This document shows positions 37,107 through 45,649 of a stretch of DNA of 64,000 nt, piece by piece. This DNA is from Marivibrio halodurans (GTDB lineage Bacteria; Pseudomonadota; Alphaproteobacteria; UBA8366; Aestuariispiraceae): contig NZ_JAGMWN010000003.1 in assembly GCF_017963645.1 (NCBI RefSeq), positions 248,001 to 312,000 of the forward strand. The letters run 5' to 3'. The notes below the pieces were generated by a model. That model made no database searches and was not told the origin of the DNA. It saw nothing but the letters and a program-made list of their open reading frames with translations. How positions within the stretch are numbered: position 1 is the first letter of the stretch; each line of letters opens with the position of its first letter. Position numbers and translations under genes: made by a program.

Positions 37107-37931
37107 CTAGACCTCTCCGGCCGCCCCTCTTCCGGCGGCCCGCTCATCCTGCTGGCCATCGTCGACCGCCCCGGCCCGGCCTTCGGGACCGGCGCGTCGG
37201 GCCGCGGCGACGATACCATGCAGGGTGCGAATTTCCTGCTCCGTTGGCCGGGCGCGTTGAAACAGATTGCGGATATTGCGCATGACGCTGGGCCGCATGT
37301 CGGGGGAGCGGAAGAAACCTCCCCGGTCCAGCACATGACCCAGTCGGGTCACGAAATTGTCGAGATCCCCCTTCCCGGCGATTCCGGAAAGATTGGTCTC
37401 AAGGCGCTCCGGCTCCGTCCTGTCAGCCGCCGTGAACCATTCATAGGTCACCAGCAACACCGCCTGGGCAAGGTTGAGCGAGGTGAAATCCGGGTTGAGA
37501 GGCACCGTGATGATCGTATCCGCCAGGCTGACATCCTCGTTGCCGAGGCCGGAGCGTTCCCCCCCGAAAAGAATGCCCGCGCGTCGCTCGCCGGCCGTCG
37601 CCTCCGCCCGCATCTCGACCCCGGCCGCGCGCGGGGTCAGAACGCGGCCCACCATCTCGCGGGGGCGCGCGGTCGTGGCATAGACGCGGGTCAGGTCGGC
37701 GATCGCTTCCGCCGTCGAGGTAAAGACGCGCGCGCCGTCGATCACCGACAAGGCGCCGGAGGAGGCATCGCGTGCCTTCTCGCTCGGCCAGCCGTCGCGC
37801 GGATTGACGAGACGCAGCTCCGTCACGCCACAATTCAACATGGCGCGCGCGACCATCCCGATATTCTCCCCCAACTGGGGAGAAACCAGGACGATGACGG
37901 GCGATTCCCGGTCGGGCGGTGTCTCGGACAT
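37107..37931 (-). CDS. trmJ: TrmJ-like tRNA (cytidine/uridine-2'-O-)-methyltransferase
   Basis: A 274-residue SPOUT-fold methyltransferase for position 32 of tRNA. Motif 1 is VSPQLGENIGMVARAMLNCG, motif 2 contains LFGGERSGLGNEDV, and the knotted SAM site is in VPLNPDFTSLNLAQAV. A C-terminal helical region is rich in Arg and Gly. It is divergent from mtnP and probably cotranscribed with the Kef-like antiporter downstream. Confidence 0.9.
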   Translation of the reverse strand: MSETPPDRESPVIVLVSPQLGENIGMVARAMLNCGVTELRLVNPRDGWPSEKARDASSGALSVIDGARVFTSTAEAIADLTRVYATTARPREMVGRVLTPRAAGVEMRAEATAGERRAGILFGGERSGLGNEDVSLADTIITVPLNPDFTSLNLAQAVLLVTYEWFTAADRTEPERLETNLSGIAGKGDLDNFVTRLGHVLDRGGFFRSPDMRPSVMRNIRNLFQRARPTEQEIRTLHGIVAAARRAGPEGRAGAVDDGQQDERAAGRGAAGEV

Positions 37932-38068
37932 GCGCCTTCCAAAAGTTTTCGCACTGCAACCCCGTCGGTTTTAGACGAGCCCGGCCACGATTGCCAACAG
38001 CGGGGCATGCTTTTAGCGTGATCCCTCTCCCGGCCGTCCATGGCCGGCGAACGGAGGATCGGAAAGGC

Positions 38069-38944
38069 ATGGGCGATTATATCCTGGGCGTGATCGGCGG
38101 CAGCGGCGTCTATGACATCGTGGGGCTGGAAGGGGCCGCGTGGCGCGCGGTGGAAACGCCCTGGGGCGCGCCATCCGACGAAATCCTGACCGGCACGCTG
38201 GAGGGCACCCCCATCCGCTTCCTGCCGCGCCACGGCCGCGGCCATGTCGAGACGCCGACGACGATCAACTACCGCGCCAATATCGATGCGCTGAAACGGC
38301 TCGGCTGCACCGACATCCTCTCCGTCTCCGCCTGCGGATCGTTGAAGCAGGAATTGCCGCCCGGCCATTTCGTCGTGGTCGACCAGTTCATCGACCGCAC
38401 CTTCGCGCGGGAGAAGAGCTTCTTCGGTCCCGGTTGCGTCGCGCACGTCTCCATGGCGCACCCGGTCTCCAGTTGGCTCGGCGACCGCTGCGAGACCGCG
38501 CTGCGGGATCTGAATATCGCGCACAGCCGGGGTGGCACCTATCTGGTCATGGAGGGGCCGCAATTCTCGACCCAGGCGGAGAGTGAACTCTATCGCGGCT
38601 GGGGCTGCGCCGTGATCGGCATGACCAACATGCCGGAAGCGAAGCTCGCCCGCGAGGCGGAGCTACGTTACGCGACGGTCGCCATGGTAACGGACTACGA
38701 CTGCTGGCATCCGGATCACGACCATGTGGATGTGGCGATGGTGGTGAAAACGTTGCTGGAAAACGCGGACAAGGCCCGCGACCTGGTCCGCCGCGTGGCG
38801 CGCGATCTGGCCGATGCGAAGGATCTGCCCACCGACGGCTGCGACAACGCGCTGGAGAACGCGATCATCACCCATCCGTCGAAACGCGACCCCGCGCTCG
38901 TCGCAAAGCTCGACGCGGTCGCGGGGCGCGTCCTGGCGGGGTGA
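38069..38944 (+). CDS. mtnP: S-methyl-5'-thioadenosine phosphorylase
   Basis: A 291-residue trimeric nucleoside phosphorylase that cleaves MTA to adenine and methylthioribose-1-phosphate in methionine salvage. It starts MGDYILGVIGGSGVYDI with GGAAAGG upstream. The phosphate-binding GGSG and RHGRGH segments, SACGSLKQE, and the substrate loop YLVMEGPQFSTQAES with NMPEAKLAREAEL are all present. MTA arises from polyamine and AHL synthesis. Confidence 0.96.
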   Translation: MGDYILGVIGGSGVYDIVGLEGAAWRAVETPWGAPSDEILTGTLEGTPIRFLPRHGRGHVETPTTINYRANIDALKRLGCTDILSVSACGSLKQELPPGHFVVVDQFIDRTFAREKSFFGPGCVAHVSMAHPVSSWLGDRCETALRDLNIAHSRGGTYLVMEGPQFSTQAESELYRGWGCAVIGMTNMPEAKLAREAELRYATVAMVTDYDCWHPDHDHVDVAMVVKTLLENADKARDLVRRVARDLADAKDLPTDGCDNALENAIITHPSKRDPALVAKLDAVAGRVLAG

Positions 38945-38965
38945 CCCACGCGCCGTGCCGTTCGC

Positions 38966-39439
38966 TCAATCGTCGCGGTGCAGGCGTTCCTGGCGTTCGT
39001 GCGCTTCCTGGGCTTCGAGGCTCAGGGTCGCTATCGGCCGGGCTTCCAGGCGGCGCAGCGAGATCGGCTCCTCCGTCACCTCGCAATAGCCGTAGCTGCC
39101 ATCCGCGATGCGCTGAAGCGCGGCGTCGATCTTCGCGATCAGCTTGCGTTCCCGGTCCCGGGCGCGCAGCTCGATCGCCCGGTCGGTCTCCAACGAGGCG
39201 CGATCGGTCAGATCGGGCTGGGCCAAGCTCTCCTCCTGCATGCTTTCGAGCGTTTCGCTCGATTCCTGCAGCAGTTCCTGGCGCCAGCGCAGCAATTTCT
39301 GACGGAAATACTCGACCTGGAGGGGGTTCATGAACTCCTCCTCCTCGGTTGGCCGGTAGTCCGGCGGAAGAAGGGTGGAGGTCGGCGTACCGTTGCCCCC
39401 GGAACGTGACGTCGAAGTAGTCACCTTGTTCGTTGTCAT
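38966..39439 (-). CDS. dksA: DksA-type RNA polymerase regulator with degenerate zinc finger
   Basis: A 157-residue secondary-channel factor that works with ppGpp. The coiled-coil tip has the essential DxxDxA motif (DLTDRA), followed by ELRARDRERKLIAKIDAAL. The usual four zinc-ligand cysteines are reduced to one: CEVT replaces CxxC, and the second pair is SLEA. Such cysteine-poor DksA proteins are known and active in alphaproteobacteria. It starts MTTNKVTTSTSRS and lies downstream of fliX with its own promoter. Confidence 0.92.
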   Translation of the reverse strand: MTTNKVTTSTSRSGGNGTPTSTLLPPDYRPTEEEEFMNPLQVEYFRQKLLRWRQELLQESSETLESMQEESLAQPDLTDRASLETDRAIELRARDRERKLIAKIDAALQRIADGSYGYCEVTEEPISLRRLEARPIATLSLEAQEAHERQERLHRDD

Positions 39440-39487
39440 CCCATACTCCGGACAAAGCGAACGTGGCGGTCTATTACCGCGCGCAGG

Positions 39488-39516
39488 CTTATACGGCCAT
39501 GCCCCAAGCGACACAA
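39488..39516 (-). promoter_or_regulatory. Probable dksA promoter
   Basis: On the minus strand TTGTGT (39511-39516), a 17-bp spacer and TATAAG (39488-39493), with a predicted start near 39481, about 42 bp before dksA. The -35 match is poor and the -10 is good. Confidence 0.5.
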
Positions 39517-39580
39517 CCGATTTTTCGCTGAATATTTCTTGAAAATCCGGAACGAATGCCTGCGTCCCAAATAGCGCACC

Positions 39581-40027
39581 CTATCGCTGCCGAAATTTCG
39601 CCAGCTCCACACGCGCGCGCAACTCGATATCCTTCAGCAGACGCCCGAGTTCCGGATCGTCGGTCTTCCCGCGCTCCCGGGCCAGCGCCTCGCCAAGGGC
39701 CTCCAGCCGGTCCGGCGAAATGCGGCCGGCAAGCAAGCCGAGGCGAATCGCATCCAGGCGGTCGAGCAGATCGCGCCCCCACTCCACGGGCTGCCGGCGC
39801 CCGCCTTCATCCTCGGTCGCGTCGCCGACCCCCTGGATTGCCAGGATCAGATCGATCGAGGAAACGGAGGCCGGCCCACCGCCGGAGACAGCCGCGCTCT
39901 CCTCCGACGCGGCGTCGGCGCCCCCCTTCAGGGACTGGGCGAAACCGGCCCCCGACGCGCCGCCGGCCCGCTTCGCCTTCTTCGCCGATCCTGTCTTGCC
40001 GGTATTGCCGGGGCCTTCGATCTTCAT
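39581..40027 (-). CDS. fliX: Flagellar assembly regulator FliX
   Basis: A 148-residue alphaproteobacterial protein starting MKIEGPGNTGKTG, the FliX signature. The disordered Gly/Ala/Lys-rich first half is followed by a helical domain (about 70-148: RRQPVEWGRDLLDRLDAIRLGLL, a split conserved block). In Caulobacter, FliX couples basal-body assembly to the sigma-54 activator FlbD. Its position divergent from flgI is the same as in Caulobacter. The presence of fliX supports an FlbD-like regulator elsewhere and matches the sigma-54-type promoters seen here. Confidence 0.9.
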   Translation of the reverse strand: MKIEGPGNTGKTGSAKKAKRAGGASGAGFAQSLKGGADAASEESAAVSGGGPASVSSIDLILAIQGVGDATEDEGGRRQPVEWGRDLLDRLDAIRLGLLAGRISPDRLEALGEALARERGKTDDPELGRLLKDIELRARVELAKFRQR

Positions 40028-40142
40028 GGACCGCACTCTACCTGCTTTGCAGCCGTCGTAAAACGATGTCTGACGATGGTCGACGCGGAACTTCTTGCCG
40101 CGCCCCATGCGCCATTCCACCAAAACCGCACAAAATCAACAC

Positions 40143-40177
40143 ATTATAACGAACACCCCATTGGCACGATCTTCGCA
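40143..40177. promoter_or_regulatory. Sigma-54-type promoter of flgI beside a fliX -10 box
   Basis: Plus strand: TGGCACG-N4-TCGCA at 40162-40177, with GG (40163) and GC (40175) exactly 10 bp apart; one mismatch to consensus. It lies about 50 bp upstream of flgI. Minus strand: TATAAT at 40143-40148 facing fliX, with no good -35. The two sites are about 15 bp apart, so occupancy of one could affect the other. Confidence 0.8.
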
Positions 40178-40225
40178 TGAAGACGCCCGGACCCATCCGT
40201 CCGAGGGAGTTGTGGAGAGATGATC

Positions 40226-41440
40226 ATGGCACTCGCCGCCGACAATCAGGTCAAGCCGAAGAAGGCGACGCGCCTCCCCCGCGCCCGCCGCGCCGCCACC
40301 GGGCTCGGCCGGCGGCTTGCCCGCGCGGGTGCCGTCATCGCGATCGGCGCCGCGGTCCTGGCCGCCGGCGCGGGCTGGTCCGACACGGCGCATGCCCAGT
40401 CGCGGATCAAGGATATCGTCAATTTCGAGGGCGTGCGCGACAACCTGCTGATCGGCTACGGCCTCGTCGTCGGTCTGAACGGAACCGGCGATTCGCTGAA
40501 CAGCGCCGTCTTCACCAAGGAAAGCCTGATCGGCATGCTGGAGCGTCTCGGCGTCAACGCGCGCGACGATTCGCTGGGCACCGACAATGTGGCGGCCGTC
40601 ATGGTCACGGCGACACTGCCCCCCTTCTCCCGCCAGGGCTCGCGTATCGATGTCGAGGTCTCGGCGCTCGGCGATTCCTCCAGCCTGCAGGGCGGCACCC
40701 TGCTGGTGACCCCGCTCCTGGGTGCGGACGGCGAGGTCTATGCCGTCGCCCAGGGGGCGCTGGCCGTCGGCGGGTTCCAGGTGCAGGGCGCGGCGGAGAC
40801 CGTCGTGCGTGGCGTGCCGACCGCCGGCCGCATCGCCAACGGCGCCATCATCGAGCGCGAGGTGCCCTTCGCCCTGGAGAGCCTTCAACAAGTCGAACTC
40901 AACCTCCGCAACCCTGACTTCACCACCGCGCGCCGCGTCAGCCGCGCGATCAACGCCTTCGTCGGCGTCGAGACGAGTCGCGTCCTGGACCCCGCCACGG
41001 TACGGGTCGAGGTGCCGCAATCCTATGACGGCCGCCTGGTCGAGATGCTGACGGATATCGAACAGCTTCGCGTCGAGCCGGACCAGCTTGCCCGCGTCGT
41101 CATCGACGAGAAATCTGGCGTCATCGTGATGGGGGAGAATGTGCGCATCAACCGGGTCGCGATCGCGCAGGGCAACCTGACCATCCGGATCACCGAAACC
41201 CCGCAGGTTTCCCAGCCGCAACCCTTCTCCAACACCGGCGAGACAGCGATCGTGCCGCGTACCGACATCGAGATCGACGAGAATGCGGACCGCCGCCTCG
41301 GCGTGCTGGAGACCGGCGTCAGCCTTCAGGAACTGGTCAACGGGCTGAACGCTCTCGGCGTCGGGCCGCGCGACATGATCACCATCCTTCAGGCGATCAA
41401 GACGGCGGGCGCGCTGCAAGCCGATATAGAGGTGATGTAG
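40226..41440 (+). CDS. flgI: Flagellar P-ring protein FlgI
   Basis: A 404-residue periplasmic ring protein. The ATG at 40226 is preferred over 40220 because GGAGAG lies 6 bp before it. The signal peptide has an Arg-rich n-region and ends DTAHA before QSRIKDI. FlgI core motifs are RDNLLIGYGLVVGLNGTGD, then QGGTLLVTPLLGADGEVYAVAQG and a final GPRDMITILQAIKTAGALQA. First gene of flgI-flgJ-flgN-flgK under a sigma-54-type promoter. Confidence 0.97.
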   Translation: MALAADNQVKPKKATRLPRARRAATGLGRRLARAGAVIAIGAAVLAAGAGWSDTAHAQSRIKDIVNFEGVRDNLLIGYGLVVGLNGTGDSLNSAVFTKESLIGMLERLGVNARDDSLGTDNVAAVMVTATLPPFSRQGSRIDVEVSALGDSSSLQGGTLLVTPLLGADGEVYAVAQGALAVGGFQVQGAAETVVRGVPTAGRIANGAIIEREVPFALESLQQVELNLRNPDFTTARRVSRAINAFVGVETSRVLDPATVRVEVPQSYDGRLVEMLTDIEQLRVEPDQLARVVIDEKSGVIVMGENVRINRVAIAQGNLTIRITETPQVSQPQPFSNTGETAIVPRTDIEIDENADRRLGVLETGVSLQELVNGLNALGVGPRDMITILQAIKTAGALQADIEVM

Positions 41441-41444
41441 GGCG

Positions 41445-41765
41445 ATGGAGAACGGCACCGGTCCGATCGACGCGGCGCTCGCGCTGGCTTCGGCCTCGCG
41501 CAAGACCGCCACGCCCAAGGCCACCGACGATATCGATAAGGCGCGCGAGGCGGCGGTCGAGTTCGAGGCCGTGTTCATCGCCCAGATGCTCAAGCCGATG
41601 TTCGAGGATCTGGAGACCAACGGCCTGTTCGGCGGCGGCAACGCGGAGGAAATGAACCGTTCCATGATGCTCGACGAGTACGGCAAGCAGATCGCCAAGA
41701 GCGGCGGCATCGGATTGGCGGATCAGGTCATGGCCGAGATCCTGAAAATACAGGAGATGCAGTGA
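41445..41765 (+). CDS. flgJ: FlgJ-type rod-binding protein (no muramidase domain)
   Basis: A 106-residue protein with only the rod-binding domain: AAVEFEAVFIAQMLKPMFE, then MMLDEYGKQIAKSGGIGLAD. Enteric FlgJ has an additional C-terminal muramidase, absent here as in most alphaproteobacteria, where a separate transglycosylase acts. It acts as the rod cap. It starts 4 bp after flgI and overlaps flgN by one base (TGATG). Confidence 0.92.
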   Translation: MENGTGPIDAALALASASRKTATPKATDDIDKAREAAVEFEAVFIAQMLKPMFEDLETNGLFGGGNAEEMNRSMMLDEYGKQIAKSGGIGLADQVMAEILKIQEMQ

Positions 41766-42196
41766 TGAACCCCAATGTCCGCGCGCATAACCTGATCGCG
41801 CTTATGGAGGATCTGGTCGATCTTCTGCAGCGCGAGAACGCGCTCCTCGAGCGTCCGCGCAGCACGGAACTGGGCCCGGTGATCGAGGAGAAACAGGCCC
41901 TCTTCAAGCTCTACGAGGAGCAGGTCCACGCGATCGCCCAGGATGCCACCTTCGCAAGCGACCTGGAACCCGACCTGCGCGAGCGCATGAAGGATGTCGG
42001 CAGTCGTTTCGAGGACCTGGCCCGTGTCAACGAACGCAAGTTGAAGCTGGTATCCGACGCCAGCCAGAAGATCGTCGACGTCATCGCGGACGCGGCGCGG
42101 CGCGCCTCCGGTCATGTCGAAGGATACGGCAAGACCGGCGACAGCCGCGGCCGGCCGGTTCGCTCCGCCCCCGTCGCGCTCAACCGGAGCTGCTGA
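41765..42196 (+). CDS. flgN: FlgN-like export chaperone
   Basis: A 143-residue helical, charged protein starting MNPNVRAHNLIALMEDLVDLLQ split at the flgJ overlap. A repeated Leu pattern (IALMEDLVDLLQRENALLE) and KLKLVSDASQKIVDVIAD fit the FlgN/FlbY type. FlgN holds unfolded FlgK and FlgL in the cytoplasm before export, and flgK follows directly. Family assignment rests on size, helical pattern and position. Confidence 0.8.
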   Translation: MNPNVRAHNLIALMEDLVDLLQRENALLERPRSTELGPVIEEKQALFKLYEEQVHAIAQDATFASDLEPDLRERMKDVGSRFEDLARVNERKLKLVSDASQKIVDVIADAARRASGHVEGYGKTGDSRGRPVRSAPVALNRSC

Positions 42197-42286
42197 CGGA
42201 AAGGCCGGGGCCACAAGCGACCAGATCGGGCCGTCCATGCCGGCAGAAAGCCGCGAACCGGACCGCCCTGCCAGGAGGCAGAAGCC

Positions 42287-44047
42287 ATGTCACTTTTTAA
42301 CGCGCTGAGCACGGCGGTTACCTCGATCAACGCCCTCAACACGGCCGTGCGCACGGTCTCGGAAAATGTCGCGAATGCGAACAACCCGGACTACAATCGG
42401 CGCGAGGAGAATTTCGAATCGCTGCAATATGGCGGCGTTCGGATCGGCGACATCCGCCGGATCACCAATACCGGGCTACAACGCGACCTCTTCTCCCAAA
42501 CGGCCGACGCGCAAGCGAACGGCGTGCGCAACCGCCTCTATGAACAGATCGAGCAACTGACCGGCACGATCAGCAACAACACCCCCCTCTCGGATACGTT
42601 CGAGCGCTTTCGCACGGCCTGGAAAGCCTTCGAGGCCGCGCCGGAATCCAATGCCGCCGCCGACGAGGTTATCCTGGCGGGCGAGTCGATCCTGAACGAG
42701 ATCGAGCGTCTTTCCGACGGGTTGGACCTGATCGAGAACCAGGTGCTTGTGGATATCGACAACCGGGTCAACGACCTGAATACCGCGCTTGCGGAGGTGG
42801 ACCGGCTCAACAACGCGATCGTCCGGGAGAAATCGAACGGCCGCCCTACCTCGCAGTTGGAGAATCTACGCGACAAGCAGTTGGAGACCGTCTCCGGCCT
42901 GATCGACGTGCGTACCTTCGAGCGCGAGGACGGCTCGATTTCCGTCTATACCAGCAGCGGTCTCGACCTGACCGACCGCAACGCCAGCACCTTCACCTGG
43001 AACGAGGCGAGCCGCACCCTCACCAAGTCCGGCTCGCCATCAAGCGACCTGATCACCGGCGGCCAGCTTCCGGACGGGGAGTTGAAGGCGCTGATCGATT
43101 TCGTCCGCACGGACCAAGCCGCCCAGGACAGCACCCGCAGCGGCGTCGGCGCATTGGAGAAGATGCGCAATCATTTGGACGAATTGTCCTACAGCCTGGT
43201 CGACGACGCGACCCGCGCGACGCAGAGCACCGCCACGATGGCCTCGGACGACCTGCTGATCGGCGATCTCGGCCTGACGGCGGGCGACAGCTTCACGATC
43301 GATGTCGGCGGTGGCGCCGTGACCGTGCCGAGCGGTGGCGGCCCGCTGGGTGCCGGCATCGACGCGGCCGACACGGTCCAGGACCTGGTGGATGAATTGA
43401 ACACCATCCCGAACGTCCGCGCCCGCCTGACCGCGCATGGCCGGTTGGAGATATCGACCGTCAACGGCACGGACCTGACGCTCGCCGACACGGGCAACAC
43501 GCCCTTGCAGAGCCTCGGCCTTATCGGCGCGAGCCCGACGACGGTCCCGGAACGCGACCCGCCGACCTTCGCCACCGCCTATAACAACACCACCACGGAG
43601 GCCGGTGAAGCCGCGAACTTCTTCGAGGTGGCGGCCGGCACCACGCCCGACAGCGCGACCCGCACCAACATCCGCGTGAACGACACGTTGACCGCCGGCA
43701 CGGAGACGCTGAAGAAGCTTTCCGGCACCGACGCGGTCGGCGCGCTGAACGCGCAGACCCGGTCCATGGGCGGGTCGGCCCTCAATCTCTCGCGCGAGGA
43801 TTATACCGGCCTCGCCGCCGGCATTCTGACCGACTTCACCAAGCGGGCGGAGAACGCCAACTCCCGCGCGGAGGAGAGCGAGGTGCTGCGCGCCGACATG
43901 AAGCAGGCGCTGCGCGACGAGGTCGGCGTCAATATCGACGAGGAGATGGCGCGCCTCACCGTGTTGCAGAACTCCTATGCCGCGTCCGCCCGGGTGATCG
44001 AGAGTGTCAACCAGATGCTTCAGCAGCTCGAGCAGGCGGCGCGCTGA
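42287..44047 (+). CDS. flgK: Flagellar hook-associated protein 1 FlgK
   Basis: A 586-residue hook-filament junction protein starting MSLFNALSTAVTSINALN, with AGGAGG 10 bp upstream. The N-terminal SENVANANNPDYNRREENF (about 24-42) and the C-terminal NSYAASARVIESVNQMLQQL helix are the axial coiled-coil ends. The length is within the family range. flgL normally follows flgK, but here an oxidoreductase follows 1 bp later. Confidence 0.96.
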   Translation: MSLFNALSTAVTSINALNTAVRTVSENVANANNPDYNRREENFESLQYGGVRIGDIRRITNTGLQRDLFSQTADAQANGVRNRLYEQIEQLTGTISNNTPLSDTFERFRTAWKAFEAAPESNAAADEVILAGESILNEIERLSDGLDLIENQVLVDIDNRVNDLNTALAEVDRLNNAIVREKSNGRPTSQLENLRDKQLETVSGLIDVRTFEREDGSISVYTSSGLDLTDRNASTFTWNEASRTLTKSGSPSSDLITGGQLPDGELKALIDFVRTDQAAQDSTRSGVGALEKMRNHLDELSYSLVDDATRATQSTATMASDDLLIGDLGLTAGDSFTIDVGGGAVTVPSGGGPLGAGIDAADTVQDLVDELNTIPNVRARLTAHGRLEISTVNGTDLTLADTGNTPLQSLGLIGASPTTVPERDPPTFATAYNNTTTEAGEAANFFEVAAGTTPDSATRTNIRVNDTLTAGTETLKKLSGTDAVGALNAQTRSMGGSALNLSREDYTGLAAGILTDFTKRAENANSRAEESEVLRADMKQALRDEVGVNIDEEMARLTVLQNSYAASARVIESVNQMLQQLEQAAR

Positions 44048-44048
44048 C

Positions 44049-45077
44049 GTGACGGGAAACGGCCCCATCGTGGACGAGCCACCGCTGAGGGTCGGTGTGA
44101 TCGGCCTCGGCGTGGGCGAACGGCATGTGGTCGGCTACCGCGCGATTCCCGGCGTCACGGTCAAGGCGGTCTGCGATATCGATACCGACCATCTGGCCGC
44201 CGTGGCGGCGCGGCGGCAGGTACCGGAGACCCATAGCGACTGGCGCGACCTTGTCGCCGACCCGGCGATCGACGCGGTTTCCATCTGCTCCTACGACGAC
44301 GCGCATGTGGATCAGGCCGTCGCCGCCTTCGAGGCTGGCAAGCATGTCTTTTGCGAGAAACCCATCGCCCTAGAGCGTGCCGGGCTCGAGCGCGTCGAGG
44401 CCGCTTGGCGCGCCAGCGGCAAACGCCTCTCCTCCAACCTGATCCTGCGCCGCTCCCCCCGCTTCCGGGCGGTGAAGGAGATGGTCGCGCGCGGAGAGTT
44501 CGGCGACCTCTTCTACATGGAGGGGGACTATATCCACCAGATCCTCTGGAAGATCACCGAGGGCTGGCGCGGCCGAATGGATTTCTACTGCGTCGCCTAT
44601 GGCGGCGGCATCCACCTGATAGACCTGATGCGGTGGATCGCGGGCGAGGAGGTGGTCGAGGTCACCGCCATGGCGGCCAAGAAACTTACCCGCCGCAGCG
44701 CCTTCGCCCATCCCGACACGATGAGCGTCCTAATGCGCTTCGAGAGCGATTGCCTCGCCAAATCCACCACGCTGTTCGGCCCCCAGCGGCGGAAGTTCCA
44801 TAGCCTCAACCTCTATGGCACGAAACTCAGCTTCGAGAATGCCGACGGTCCCGCGCGCCTTTATCGCGGCGACGCGCCGGAGGACGAGGAAGTCTTCGAC
44901 GTGCCCTATCCGGGGATGGAGAAGGGCGACCTCCTGCCCGACTTCGTCGCCGCCATCAGGGGCGCGCGCGAGCCGCTCGTGACCGGGGAGGACGTGGTCC
45001 GCGTCATGCGCATCTGCCTCGCCGCCTGGGAAAGCGCCGAGAGCGGGCGCGCCGTGCGATTGGACGGCGCCGGATAG
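44049..45077 (+). CDS. Gfo/Idh/MocA-family sugar oxidoreductase
   Basis: A 342-residue NAD(P)-dependent dehydrogenase. The GTG at 44049 begins VTGNGPIVDEPPLRVGVIGLGVGERH; the Rossmann motif GLGVGE is near 20. The EKPIALE motif is at about 104-110, and a GGGIHLIDLMRWIAGEEV stretch provides the catalytic Asp/His region. It starts one base after the flgK stop, so translation is probably coupled. Position alone suggests a role in a sugar used for surface or flagellar glycosylation, but no glycosyltransferase is adjacent. Confidence 0.87.
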   Translation: MTGNGPIVDEPPLRVGVIGLGVGERHVVGYRAIPGVTVKAVCDIDTDHLAAVAARRQVPETHSDWRDLVADPAIDAVSICSYDDAHVDQAVAAFEAGKHVFCEKPIALERAGLERVEAAWRASGKRLSSNLILRRSPRFRAVKEMVARGEFGDLFYMEGDYIHQILWKITEGWRGRMDFYCVAYGGGIHLIDLMRWIAGEEVVEVTAMAAKKLTRRSAFAHPDTMSVLMRFESDCLAKSTTLFGPQRRKFHSLNLYGTKLSFENADGPARLYRGDAPEDEEVFDVPYPGMEKGDLLPDFVAAIRGAREPLVTGEDVVRVMRICLAAWESAESGRAVRLDGAG

Positions 45078-45151
45078 CCCCCTCCCCCTTGCCTATCCGG
45101 GTGCCGCCCGAAAGAATGCCGTCCCGTGCCGCCCCGAACCAGGAGGAGACC

Positions 45152-45634
45152 ATGACGGACGCAGACGGTTTCGAGGCTGGAGGCCATTGCGATTGTGGCG
45201 CGGTCTCCTATCGGATGACGGCCCGGCCGCTATTCGTCCATTGCTGCCATTGCCGCTGGTGCCAGCGCGAAAGCGGCAGCGCCTTCGCGGTCAATGCCTT
45301 GATCGAGGTCGCGCAACTCGCCGTCGCCGGCGAGACGGAGGCGGTGGATACCCCGTCCGAAAGCGGCAACGGCCAGCTCATCCACCGGTGCCCGACCTGC
45401 CGCGTCGCGTTGTGGAGCCACTACGGCGGCATCGGCGAAACGGTCGCCTTCGTGCGAACCGGCACCCTGGATGATCCGAACCTCTGCCCGCCCGACATCC
45501 ATATCTTCACCGAGAGCAAGGCGGGCTGGATCGCGCTGCCGGACGGGGTGCCGGCCGTGCCGGAATATTACCGCCGCTCCCAATATTGGCCGGAGGCCGC
45601 GGTCGCGCGCCTGAAGGCCGCGCGCGGGCGATAG
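45152..45634 (+). CDS. GFA-family zinc protein
   Basis: A 160-residue protein of the glutathione-dependent formaldehyde-activating (Gfa/CENP-V) family. Start MTDADGFEAGGH with AGGAGGAG upstream. The zinc ligands are in HCDCGAVSY, HCCHCRWCQRESG and RCPTCR. Many members bind zinc or glutathione and not all act on formaldehyde, so the reaction is unresolved. It is followed convergently by a LysR regulator. Confidence 0.87.
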   Translation: MTDADGFEAGGHCDCGAVSYRMTARPLFVHCCHCRWCQRESGSAFAVNALIEVAQLAVAGETEAVDTPSESGNGQLIHRCPTCRVALWSHYGGIGETVAFVRTGTLDDPNLCPPDIHIFTESKAGWIALPDGVPAVPEYYRRSQYWPEAAVARLKAARGR

Positions 45635-45649
45635 AGCGCCTCGCCCCCT

